From assembly GCA_009809945.1 (NCBI GenBank), contig WTPW01000185.1:495900-559899 (forward strand): a stretch of 64,000 nucleotides of DNA. Reading direction: 5' to 3'. A program made the translations under genes and the position numbers. The DNA comes from Gigaspora margarita. Its lineage: Eukaryota > Glomeromycota > Glomeromycetes > Diversisporales > Gigasporaceae. Positions 34,740 through 45,699 of the stretch are shown one piece after another. The notes under the pieces were generated by a model. It made no database searches. It saw only the letters and a program-made list of their open reading frames with translations, and had not been told where the DNA came from. Each line of letters opens with the position of its first letter. Position 1 is the first letter of the stretch.

Positions 34740-35845
34740 ATTTAAGTTTAAAGGTAGAGGGTATATTGATCATATTTCATAAAAAATCAGTGATTATTTT
34801 TTTGTATAACATAAGATTTACATATGTGAAGATTGAATGCCTTTAGAATTTTCTATGGCACATAATAGCATAATACACTATAATAACAGACATTATTTTA
34901 AAGATATTAATATCACTCTAAATATTTAATTACTATATAATTATATTTTAATTTATTAAGTTTATTATATTTATTTAGTAATATTATGTTTAATAAAAAG
35001 TCAAAACATAACATAACTAAAAGCATTTTAGGAGAAATGAAAGGAGCTAATATTGTGGTAATATTAAGTAAAAAAAAAAAATTGTTCTACAAGTAGATTA
35101 GAAAGCATTAGTAACTCAAGTTTTAATAAGTGCAACTATATTTCATACTACCATAAAAAAGCCTATTTCATTTTTGAAACCTTGATATTGTCATCCAAAA
35201 AAAAAGTAAATGTAGTAAAAAAAAATAGTATTAAAAATAAATAACAAAAGAAAACTGAAATTCTTACTCTTTCCATTATTAAAGAAAACAAAAAACAAAG
35301 ACCTTAGGAAGCCCAATAAATTGGGAATTGTTATAGGTCATTTAAATGATTTATATTACAGATTGTTTTAATAAAAAAGGCAAACAACTTAAAAAAGAGC
35401 AAAAAATACTAAACAAACAGTATAAAGTAACATACTATGTGAATACTTTTAGCTTCATTCAATATGCTGTTCAGCAAGACTATATAACCTGGTAGTAATA
35501 TTAAAATAAAAAGACCAATATGTAACAGCAAGATTATTATAAGATCAAAAAAAATTACTTAAAATCTGATTGGACAATAAAATAATTTTTACCCAAAAAA
35601 TTTAAAGCTAACCCAAAAAGCTTTACTATATATGTAAGTGTGCTTTCTTTAAATAGAACTACTTCTAAAAATTTTATAGCTATAAATAGAAGTTCTGATT
35701 TATATATCACATAATTTTAATAGGGGTTAAACTGTAGCTTTAAAAATTTTAATCAGGGGCATATTTTTGTAATATATAAATTTCCCTTGCATCATGAAAA
35801 TCATATAAAAAATGATCAATATACCCTCTACTCTTAAATAAATTT
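34740..35845 (+). mobile_element. TIR element of about 1.1 kb with coding remnants
   Basis: TIRs contain TAGAGGGTATATTGATCAT (34755-34773) and its complement (35808-35828); inverted similarity extends outward through TTATTTAAG. A TSD could not be assigned. A related, smaller element lies at 48209-48582. Inside, around 35030 (ILGEMKGANIVVILSK) and 35340-35493, protein-like segments occur in several frames. Confidence 0.6.
35341..35493 (+). pseudogene. Unrecognised protein remnant inside the TIR element
   Basis: GHLNDLYYRLF then, after a frame break, KKGKQLKKEQKILNKQYKVT and YYVNTFSFIQYAVQQDYITW are read in order before a TAG at 35493. The composition is clearly more protein-like than random frames nearby. 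I do not recognise the domain. Position inside a TIR element suggests a transposase or passenger protein. Confidence 0.4.
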
Positions 35846-36039
35846 TATATAATTTCTATATTACATCATCTACAAAAATTAACTTATATAATGTTTATAT
35901 AATATTCTATATAATACTTATATAAAGTTGTAGATCTATGTAGATTTTATAAAAAAACAACTATATAATAAGTAGATTATACTCAATTTTATGAATCCTG
36001 CATGGATCCTGCTTAGGGTTTTTGAAAAAATTGTGATTT

Positions 36040-36485
36040 GCTCATCACTATATATGAGTTACCATAAATAATATTGCTACAAAACTCACTTGCTATTCCA
36101 ATAATAGTGAAAAGGCATTGGGATTACTATAACTTCTAACATGAAATACTAAAAACAAAATTTTGTTTCAAAACTATTTAATACAAAATATATTGTTAAG
36201 GTCAAATTTGTATTGAAATTATTGTAATTCCTATTATGAATTGCTACAGTATAAAAATTTTTATACAAAACTTACTCACTATCTAATAATAAGCTAGTTT
36301 GCATTGAAATTATTATAGTTTCTACTGAGAGTTACTGTAAAAAATTGTTACAAACATTACTATTCTGGTAATAGATAAAATGCGACTCATTAACACATAT
36401 TATTAATATTGCCCATATCCTAGTTAATCTAATATCAAAAATATAAAGTGTTATAATGTGCAAAGTTGATTTTTAAAAAATCATA
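36040..36485. repeat. Single unit of the 395-bp repeat
   Basis: ATTGCTACAAAACTCACTTG...CTATTCCAATAATAGTGAAAAGG and TTACTATTCTGGTAATAGA match the unit of copies A and B. Diverged and isolated. Confidence 0.6.
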
Positions 36486-36833
36486 AAAATAAATAACAAC
36501 AGAGTTATAAATAATTGGTCATTTCTGTATTCTTGATTCTCCAATTTAAATTTTTATGCATTGATTGTAAATTATGTTATTGGAGTATATTAATAGTCAA
36601 ATGATTAAAATATCACTATTATTACAGATTTAAAGCAGAAATTGTCACAACTAATCATATTTCAAAACTTTTTCGCACAATCTTGATATCCAATTTTTTC
36701 TCAAAGTTATAAGAGAGAAAACTAAAAAGTTGAAAATAAATAAAATGCTAATTGTTTTATTTTATTTATTCAAACTTTATTTCTGAATTTTAAATTTTTT
36801 TATTAAATCAAAGGGAATATTATTATAGCGCTA

Positions 36834-37179
36834 TAGCACTGTAGTGCTACCCTATGTAATAAAAAAATTGGTATAACAAGTAAATCAAAACAACCTTTAA
36901 CAAAACAAAATAAAATTTCTTTAATATTAGGGTAAGGGTAAAGCTAATAGGTTAGAGTTAGATAGTATTTATAGTAAAATTTAGCAAGAAATTTTTTTAT
37001 TAAAGCCCAAAAGATAGTTTTTTAAAGCCCAAAAGATAGTTTTTTAAACAAAATTTAAGGATATAATTATTTTTTAAAATTTTTTTATTTTTGTTACACA
37101 AAACTGATCTACATGTTACACCTGATCTTAAATTTTAATTGGTTAAAATGCTCTAGCACTACAATGCTATAGCACTATA
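36834..37179. mobile_element. MITE, 346 bp, palindromic ends
   Basis: Ends TATAGCGCTATAGCACTGTA and complement TATAGTGCTATAGCATTGTA. The interior AATATTAGGGTAAGGGTAAAG and ATAGTAAAATTTAGCAAGAAA are shared with 44770-45320. It contains a direct 22-bp repeat (AAAGCCCAAAAGATAGTTTT) near 37005-37050. Confidence 0.7.
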
Positions 37180-37314
37180 AATTAAAACCCTAAATCAAAA
37201 ATATAGTTTAGTTTTTTTTTAACATTATTTGTATTGCATAAACAGTAGAGATGCAAACATTTAAGAAAATAAAAATAATTACCTCACTAAATAAAACAAT
37301 GGCAATACATCACA

Positions 37315-37448
37315 TTTGCTATATAAATAAATATGCTATAAGCTATATAAGTGCTATAAGCTATATATATACTATTAATTATACAAGTGCTATAAGTTAT
37401 ATAAGTAATATAAGCTATATAATTGTTGTTAGCTATATAAGTGCTGTC
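37315..37448. repeat. AT-rich minisatellite, unit about 18 bp
   Basis: AGCTATATAAGTGCTATA-type units repeat imperfectly. An open frame at 37251-37457 only reflects the repeat. It ends just before the pogo element. Confidence 0.75.
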
Positions 37449-37849
37449 TGTATATAGTATAAATACAGTATGCTAAATAAGTACAGTTGACTCTCTCTAT
37501 ACTGAACTACATGTTCTGGGGTTTTGTTTAGTATAGGGTGAGTTCACTTTATAAAGTTTGCTTTCTATACCAAACAGTTCAGTATATATAGCTAATCAAT
37601 AAAATCATATGCATGTGATCAAGAATCACAAATTTTTTTTATATAGCAAAAAATTTATTCAACATTAAAAACTATAAAAGTATATATCGATATATACAAT
37701 TTAAATCACTAAACTAATAAAAAAAGGTATATATATATGTACATACATATGCACATATACATATATATAATTCAACAAAAAAAACTTAAAATGAAAATAG
37801 CGATATAGATCAACTTGTTTGAGATTTTTTACAATATTTAACTGAACCT

Positions 37850-39648
37850 GTTTGTGTAATTTTTTTAAAATCTTTACTTCTTCTTCAACACCGCCAAACC
37901 CTGGACCTTGTTCGTATAAAAACCTTAGAGTTGAATTTATGCAAATTTTTGACTCTATGTTACTAACTTTCTCTTGTTCAATAAATTCTTCTTTTTCTTT
38001 CTCTCTTTTCTCCATATTTTTACTTTTAATAATCTCCAAAATTTCTTCTACGGTAAGCCTGCCTTTAATCTCATCATCCTAAGTATAGAAATATTTGTAT
38101 ATGGTAGAGAATCGTCTGTTGATAAGCAACCAATTAGTTTTGCAAGTCTTGTTTTATTATCCATATCACTAAAAGTTTGTTTTAAAAAAAGTTTATAATA
38201 TAGAAGTACTTGTAATTATCGACTTATCAAAAGTTAAAAATATAAAATGCATATTTTAAGCCTCTAAATACAATGGTGTAAAAATAATGCTATAACTTGT
38301 TATTATAATAAGTTATAGACTTTTTTGTAATTTATTATAATTATAACAGGTTATGCCATTATTCTCACACCTCTAATTTTACTATTACTAATTACCTGTC
38401 CTGATCATGTTCAACAAGTTCTCCAGGGTCATTATACAGAAGAATACCAGTTTTTTTCTAGCAATTTTTAATAGTATTTGGTGATACTATAGACCATGCT
38501 TCAGCTGCATTAATTATTGCATTATAAATATTGTACGGGACTATTTCATTTACTGTTCCATTTTGCTTACTATCATATGCACTAATTCAGTTTTGAACAA
38601 AAAGACTTTTATAGTAGCATTTGAATGAATAGATAATTTCTGCATCGCAGGGTTGTAGAATTGAGGTTGTATTTGCTAGAAGAAATTCTACTTGCAAACA
38701 GTCTAGTTTTGCCTTCATACATCAAGAACAAAATGCACAGGTGCATTATCGATTAAAAGTATAATTGTTCGATTGTTTAATTTCATTCAGTTGTTAAGCT
38801 TAAGGAGGAGTTCATTAAAGATATTAACTTGCATCCAAGCTTTTTTGTTCCAGTAATAATAAAAAAGAAGATTAGTACAGTTAATATTTTGTAAGGGATG
38901 TGGTGTTTTATTAGTATAAATAAAGGCAAGTTTCATTTTTTCAGTTCTACTTGCATTTGTAGCACATAAAATTGATACATGCAACTTTTCTTTTTTGTGC
39001 TCTGTTAATCTTGAATGAGCCAAAGTACATGAAGGTCTCATTTTTTAGTAAAGTCCAGTCTCATTAGCATTCCAAATATTATTAAAGTCATAGAATCAAA
39101 GTAATTCTTGTAAGACAAGTCAGTCATTTTCTATTTGCACTATAGAAGGTGCACTTGCAGATTCACCTTCTTTTTTAAATTGGTGAAGCCCATAATGTTT
39201 TTTGAAACCAGTAAGCCAACCATCAGATTGGTAAAATCATCAATAAGAAAATAATCTGCAAAAAACTTTGCCTTGGTTTTAAAAATATTGTTGTCGATAT
39301 TCTGATCACTATTAAGTGCATTGTCTACCCAAAGACCAAGGGCTTCTTTAAGATTTTTAAAAAAAAAACAAGTAAATTCAAATAAAGTGCTAAACCATTA
39401 AAGATAGTATGAATCAAATAAATTTGGCCATTTTGGTCTGCAAAATTTTTTACTTTGCCTTATTCTTCAGTCATAATAGCTAACCAACAGTCTTTTTCTT
39501 TTAGAATATCTGTAATTGTAGACTTTCTGACCTGATAATTTGTTGCAAGATCTATATTTTTAATATTTGGATTTATTTCTTTTGCTTGACAAATTTCATA
39601 TTTTTGTACTACAAAAAGAATTACACATTGTTTGGGTTTGGTTGACAT
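37850..39648 (-). pseudogene. pogo/Tigger-like transposase, broken
   Basis: Domains in order (minus): an N-terminal psq/CENP-B-type helix-turn-helix, KYEICQAKEINPNIKNID then VRKSTITDILKEKDCWL (39460-39620); the CENP-B box-binding half, EALGLWVDNALNSDQNI with KAKFFADYF (about 39235-39345); the DDE_1 core with NIWNANETGLY (about 39048-39080, first catalytic Asp changed to Asn), KKEKLHVSILCATNASRTEK, LLIDNAPVHF (about 38715-38745, second Asp intact) and SILQPCDAEII (about 38650, third Asp intact); and a C-terminal stretch to about 38390, with a further open Lys/Glu-rich segment at 37850-38039. Several stops and frame changes occur. The enzyme would cut and paste the enclosing element at TA sites. 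Confidence 0.85.
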
Positions 39649-39887
39649 AATGCCAGCTGAATTATGAATAGCTTGTAATTACTAGCTTTTATACAAAATA
39701 CAATAAATAATTTCTAATAATCTAATTTATGGATTTATAAACTTATACAGATAATATTATTATCTTCAAATTGCATTCATATACTATTCAAAATTATATA
39801 CTTGCACATTATTTCATACTATATGCATGTGCATATGAATAAGCATAGATAATACAACATGCAAAAGCTGTAGTTTTTTTTTGTTTG

Positions 39888-40019
39888 GTATATTAGGGTG
39901 TAATTCAGGTTTGCTTAATAAAAGCATATTCCTGCATTGCTATAATTGGAAAATTTACTTTAAATTTGCAATGCAGGAATATGCTCTCATTATGCAAACC
40001 TGAATTATACTCTATACAC
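39888..40019. mobile_element. Foldback MITE inside the pogo element
   Basis: Arms GTGTAATTCAGGTTTGCTTA and complement GTATAATTCAGGTTTGCATA, then GCATATTCCTGCATTGC and its complement, form a near-complete hairpin of about 130 bp. No clear TSD. Confidence 0.7.
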
Positions 40020-40594
40020 TAAACAAGGTAGGGAAGTTATTAAAAATTGAAAAAATAACTGCTATACAAGCCAAACAGCTTATACCATATATTGGAAATA
40101 GAGCGGGCACATATTTTTATTGTTTTTATTCAAAACAAAAAAAAAAGCAGAATTATCGATGCTAATTTTGTCTTAACTATAGATGGGTAATCCAAATTTT
40201 AAAAAGAGATTACAATAATAACATTTGATTATTTTTTTAGATTTTTTTTCAATTGTTTAATAAAGAAAAATCTGAAAAGATAATCAAGGCATCAAGAAGC
40301 TCAACTATTGGGAATTATAAAAGATAAGTTTTATTATTACTAAACTAATCTGTTTTTGGGTTTTTAGAAATCTTTTTTCACTACTCATTATTTTAAATTA
40401 CAATATGAAAGTTTCTTGATTTACATATTTTTAGAAATTCTTACCTTACTAATACTAAATGCTACTGCTTACAGTATTTCCAAAAACCAATTTGTTTCCC
40501 TGTATATGACTCAGGTTGATTTACTACTTTCAATATGATATATCATCCAGATGCTCTTCATATAGTACCTGTCAATTTTAAAAATAAAATTCTT

Positions 40595-40812
40595 TAATAA
40601 GACCCTAGTTAATAAATCTGAAACTTTAGAGCATTGGTATAACGATCATATGCCAACTAGAGATATAAATCAAACTATTTGGAATATTTTAAATTATGTG
40701 ATAACTAGTATCACATTAGGTATTTACCATGCAATTACTATTGCTAAAACTGTGATACCATTTATTACACAGTTTGGAACATTCCAAAAAGTTTGGTTTA
40801 CATCACTAATAT
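40595..40812 (+). CDS. Unrecognised open stretch inside the pogo element
   Basis: About 72 codons are open to a TAA at 40810-40812, including ETLEHWYNDHMPTRDINQTI, LGIYHAITIAKTVIPFITQF and FQKVWFTSLI. The mix of residues looks like a real protein, unlike the Lys/Asn/Ile-rich accidental frames around it. There is no upstream ATG in frame except inside (HM), so it is a fragment, perhaps of a captured host gene or an older element. I do not recognise the family. Confidence 0.35.
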
Positions 40813-41093
40813 AACATAATTTTTGATATGGGCAAAATTAGAACTAATAAAACTTCGTGCTTTTAGATTAGGAACAAAATCTTTTAATTAGGTTTGAGTC
40901 GGTAATAAAATTTTATAACATGTAAATAAACTAAATTTTTAGTTATAAATATCTTGTATTAACCATAATCCTAGGGTTCACATAATTTGCATATTCACAT
41001 AATTTATGATTTGCCATACACTAAGCACATAATTAATATAATTCTGTTCTAAATCGATCATGTGACTTCATATCTAAGTCATGCAGTGATGGT

Positions 41094-41225
41094 AAATGAC
41101 CTTTAAATGATCTTCAAAAGACCTCAAATGACCTCAAATGACCTCAATTTTATTATGAATTTTAGTCTGAAATGACCTAGGTCATTTGAAAAAAAGGCAA
41201 ATGACTAGGTTATTTACTATCTCTG
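41094..41225. mobile_element. hAT-type MITE, 132 bp (CAGTGATGG family)
   Basis: Nearly identical to 24954-25095, with one fewer internal AAATGACC repeat and a more decayed right end (AGGTTATTTACTATCTCTG). Flanks AAGTCATG and AAGTCACA match at 6 of 8. Confidence 0.85.
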
Positions 41226-41429
41226 AAGTCACATGATAGTTTATTATATAGAAATATATACATAGTTTCCAGCTGGTAAAAAAGAGTTCAGATACAGTAT
41301 AAAGAAATTTAATATTTTGGTTTGGTACAACCAGCTTAAGCTATTATAGAAAAATCTGTTCTGCCAAATCAGATTCACTATAACCTGATTTTGGTATAAG
41401 CAGTTTCAGTATAGAGAGAGTCAACTCTA

Positions 41430-42700
41430 TATCATATATTGTATAGGATAAATTCTGCATATTTAAAGAATCTTAAAATTAAGTTCTGAGCTGGTTCTTT
41501 ACTAATTTACTTAAGTAATCCAAATTAAATAATTTTAAAGTTTTTTCAAACAAATATCTAATTAAAGCAAAAATCTATATTTGATTTATGCTTATGATTA
41601 TTGAACTAGTTTGGAACTAGTTTTAAAAACTATGGCCCATATTGTGGTCCAAGCTCAACATATTGGCAGATCAGCGTAACATGTTGGCTAAACCAATCAT
41701 GATCAAGGATTATCAAAAAAATTTTACAAAAAAATTTATTACAAAGCAAATTTTTACAAAAATGGGACCTTTTTAACTAGCTTTGTATTTATAATTAAAT
41801 ACATAAAAAATTATAAAATTCATGTATTTAATTATAAGCCAAAAGTAGATTAAAAAGACCATTTTTTTGAAAATTAGCTTCCAAATTTACCCTTGACAGT
41901 TACCAACCCATCTAACAATGCCCAACCTATTCTAAAATACCTAAATATTTCAACAAATGATAAAAGTACTTCTTTTTACAGCTTAGCATAGCTCTTTTAT
42001 TAATTTTTAACTTGTCTAGATGTCAAAAAGGCTCATTTGTTAGTTGTAACAAGTATTTCATTTGTTAGTTTTTCAACATTACTTAGAAGCAATTTTTGTG
42101 TAATTGTTTATCGAAAAAAGACCCAATTACACAAATCCACTAATATGAATAGATATTCTAATTTTTCTCCAATTTATATTACCAAAGTTTTGCAAAAATT
42201 TTTTTCAGTTTTACTATATAGCACTAAACCTTAATCTTTTATAAGAAATCTAAAATAAATTAAAAAACAATCCAGGTACACAGGAGGAACAGGAGGAGTA
42301 TAAATTAATTGTATAACAGGACTATTAATTTGGGCTACTTGATTAGTATTGGAATATTTTTCAAAAAGGTTAGAAATTATACTATTTAAAGATAATACTT
42401 TTTTGAGAGAATACTATATGCAGTAATGTATAAAAGTATGTAGAAGATAGTTCTTAGAATTTTGAAATTAAATAATGAGTCTTTTTTTTAAAAAAAAACA
42501 ATTAAACTTATCATATTATATCTTATTTTAGTATAAATAATTTAGCATTAGTAAAAATAAATATTCAAATCAAAACTCTAAATTTTACTATATCAATATT
42601 AGATCAGTTTTGAACAAATTTTAGAAAAGTAATATGAATATACATACTGTAAATATTATAGCATATTTATTAAAGTTATCAATTTTGATTGCATTTATTC
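41430..42700. other. AT-rich DNA, no gene
   Basis: A short inverted segment around 41770-41850 (TTATAATTAAATACATAAAAA against its reverse) forms a hairpin of about 100 bp. Nothing coding was recognised. Confidence 0.4.
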
Positions 42701-42717
42701 TTTCAATATATAATATT

Positions 42718-43344
42718 TATATATATATTTTTTATTGCGTTTTACAACTGAGATCTTGTCTTGATTCTTTATTAAGTTGTTATAAACATAAAATTTGTTA
42801 CATAAATGAGGATACAACTAGCCACAAATACAAATTTAGTGCCTAATTTAAGTGGTCTGCCTGAAGGTTCTACACTAGCTGCTATACCTACAACCCAACT
42901 ATAGAAGTTGTCTATTTAAACCCTCTGGTCCACGATCCTCCTATTACTACCTGTTGCACTATGTATATGCAGATATTGTAGGGCTCCAACCCTTTTATGA
43001 ATGTTCGACTCAGACTACTTTATCCATGGCCTAGAGTTGGTTAAGTAGGACATAAGTTCTACTAGTCTTATCTGTTCAAGTTTTAACCCTGGACTTTCTG
43101 TACCTACTTAACCAAAACTGGCCAAGATCTGCCAGAAAATGCTGCTAGGAGTTCATAACATGATCTTCACTATGTCTCATGACTTCAGTTCCCCAAATTG
43201 TAGATCCTAACTAACAGTTTTGGCCTTGCAGAGTTTGTTACACCAATTATTAAAATTCACATTCACCGGTCACAGGACTTGAACTGGCAATCTTATAATT
43301 TGTGACCTCAGAGCATAACCGCAATGCTATCGGACCTGAGGTCT
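42718..43344 (-). mobile_element. Chimeric tRNA-headed SINE, minus strand
   Basis: Perfect 17-bp TSD TTTCAATATATAATATT (42701-42717, 43345-43361). The minus-strand head (43267-43343) is GGTCCGATAGCATTGCGG with box B AGTTCAAGTCC: a type-2 head as at 4.8-5.5 kb. The 3' part, with GTAGAACCTTCAGGCAGACC and ACTTAAATTAGGCAC, is the type-1 tail. Confidence 0.9.
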
Positions 43345-43361
43345 TTTCAATATATAATATT

Positions 43362-43939
43362 ATAATTCTTTTAGAATAAAGTTAGATATAATGAAATTTA
43401 AATTATTATTTACAAGTTTAAACTCTAACAATACCTACTGTAAACTGCTATATAAACAGCCCAGGACTGGTACATTTACCAAAAAAATTAATTAGTAAAA
43501 AAAAAGAAAATAATTAGTAAAAATAAAGGATGGTCTGATATGTGAGGGGGCTTTTATATGGCAGTTTACAGATATATTGTACTAATATTCTTTAAATATT
43601 TGCATATAAAAACAAATAGTTTAAAAGATCTGTATATATAAATTCTGTATATATATTTGTTTATTTTTCAATAGTAGTATCAAATTTTAGCTATAGAGAT
43701 AAATGAAAAAAACTTGTAAAAAAGAAATGCAGATTTGATAAAAGAATTAAAAAACAGTTTAGAATTAAAAAAGTATGCAACAAATAGTTCTTACAAACAA
43801 TCTTTAATTAAAAAAAGTCTAAACAATTTGCTAAGATATTGGATTATTATCTTAAAGGATAAAAAATAAGTTTTGTTATTATAAACTACTTGTTATTATT
43901 GTGTTCTAAAAAAATCTTGGAAAGAGAAAAACAGGCAAT
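43362..43939. other. AT-rich DNA, no gene
   Basis: No domain or paired repeats recognised. Confidence 0.4.
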
Positions 43940-43947
43940 ATTAGAAG

Positions 43948-44137
43948 AGGACCCAAGCTATATATAGATAGGTCAGTGACTAGTTTGTTTATTTTTATAC
44001 AAAATTTGGCTCAAGAATACTTATTTTTGACCAAAATTTGCAAAATTTACTATTTAAAAATGCAACATTTGGTGATTTTCTACCAAAAATTTTCTTTTTG
44101 GTTTTCTTTAATCTATTTATCAATAGCTCAGGGTCCT
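43948..44137. mobile_element. hAT-type MITE (AGGACCC family), 190 bp
   Basis: Ends AGGACCCAAGCTATATATAG and complement AGGACCCTGAGCTATTG; perfect 8-bp TSD ATTAGAAG (43940-43947, 44138-44145). An open frame crossing it is accidental. Confidence 0.9.
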
Positions 44138-44769
44138 ATTAGAAGTGAATTTAGCAAATAAATACCCAATTGCTTAAATATAGTATAATATTAATGAGAA
44201 AAAGTTGTAGTAAAAACTTTTAACTATATATTAAAAAACTTTACAAATCAAATAGCAATAACATTGCATTTTTTATTTGATGTCTATTACCAAAAGCTGC
44301 AATTTATTGACTTGATCAAAGATACCTAAAGCTTGAATAATAGCAGGAATTCCTTTTGAAGTTATTAAAAATCCATTTGTTTAAAGAACTTTTATCTATA
44401 TATCAAGAACAACTTTATTAGGCTAATTATTAAATAAAGAAATAATACAAATAAATTGTGCAATTGATTAAGATATAGATAGAACTGATTATTTAGCTTT
44501 AGGTTAGTACTCAATTTTATGAAAAAATTTAAAATTTTTATATTTGAATAGACAATTTATTATATAACTTCTTAAACATGCATTTTTATTGTATAAAATA
44601 AAAGTTTAATAATTTTTGCAAAATAAATATCTCTAAACTAATATATATACAAATAATCAAAAAAATATACAAATGCATATCATTTATTAATAAAACATAC
44701 TATATTATTAAATTATATTTATTTAATTTAAATATATAATAATTTATGAAAATAACTAACAACTACCTT

Positions 44770-45320
44770 AAGGTGTTTATCACCTGTGATCTACAATATA
44801 TAAAATATTATATAAAATATAATAAATAATTTTTATTAAACAAAAATTAAATTTTTTTAATATTAGGATAAGAGTAAAGGTCAGAAATTAGAATAAAGCT
44901 TTATATATAAAGAAAAATTAATAGAAAAAGGACAAATCATTTTTAGTAACTTTTTTTAAATTTTTTATTAAAATATTTTAACAACTACCAAATCAAATTT
45001 AATAATTTTTTTTTGTTTTAATTCTATAACTATATAAAATTAAAATAAAAAAATTTATTAAATTTAGTTAAATAGTTGTTAAGTTATTTTAACTTAAAGT
45101 TAAAAAACTTTTATTTAGAAAAATTTGTCATTTTCTATTGATGCTCCCATATAGTAAAATTTAGCAAGAAATTTTTTTTGATAAAAAAAAGTAGTTTCAT
45201 AGGCAAATTTTTAAGTTAGAAATGATTTTTTAAAATTTTTTTGTTATTGTTACACAAAATTGAACATTGATCCTAAATATTAATTGGCAAATTAACTATT
45301 ACAGGTAATCATCATCTGAG
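44770..45320. mobile_element. Decayed MITE related to 36834-37179
   Basis: Internal blocks AATATTAGGATAAGAGTAAAG and ATAGTAAAATTTAGCAAGAAA match the 36.8-kb element. Ends RTGTTTATCACCTGTGAT and complement GATGATTACCTGTAAT are imperfect TIRs. Boundaries are approximate. Confidence 0.5.
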
Positions 45321-45364
45321 ATAAAAATTTTTTTTTGTTTTTGTTAAGATTTTGCAGTTATACC

Positions 45365-45542
45365 AGGACCCTGAAATATCTACAAAAGGGTAAGGTTTTA
45401 CAAAAATTACTAAATATAGAAATATCTGCAAGAAAAAATGCAAAAATAAGCAAACTAATTACTATAAAAGCAAATAATCTGCACAAAAAAGGCCAAAAAT
45501 AAGCAAACTAAAACCTTACCCTCTCTATATATTTTGGGTCCT
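45365..45542. mobile_element. hAT-type MITE (AGGACCC family), 178 bp
   Basis: Ends AGGACCCTGAAATATCTACA and complement AGGACCCAAAATATATAGAG; perfect 8-bp TSD GTTATACC (45357-45364, 45543-45550). Confidence 0.9.
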
Positions 45543-45699
45543 GTTATACCTCTACTTTATTTAACCTTTTGTGATTATTAAAATATACTATTTTATTTTA
45601 CAAGATTTGTTATTTTTAAGGCACTAATACTAAAGTGTGACCTATCCAGTTGTCTTAGAGATATTTAAGTATGACCTGCTATAGCAAACTTTTCTTTTA

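Larger units (their letters stand above)
37484..41427 (-). mobile_element. pogo/Tigger DNA transposon, 3.94 kb, both ends present
   Basis: Left TIR CAGTTGACTCTCTCTATACT at 37484; right complement GAGTTGACTCTCTCTATACT at 41427. TA on both sides (37482-37483, 41428-41429). A degenerate DDE_1 transposase lies on the minus strand (37850-39648). The right 1.7 kb holds no transposase; it contains a foldback (39888-40019), an unrecognised open stretch (40595-40812) and a hAT MITE (41094-41225). Confidence 0.9.

Noticed and set aside
37251-37457. 68-codon frame with repeated YISAIS motifs
   Set aside because: It is a translation of an AT-rich minisatellite.
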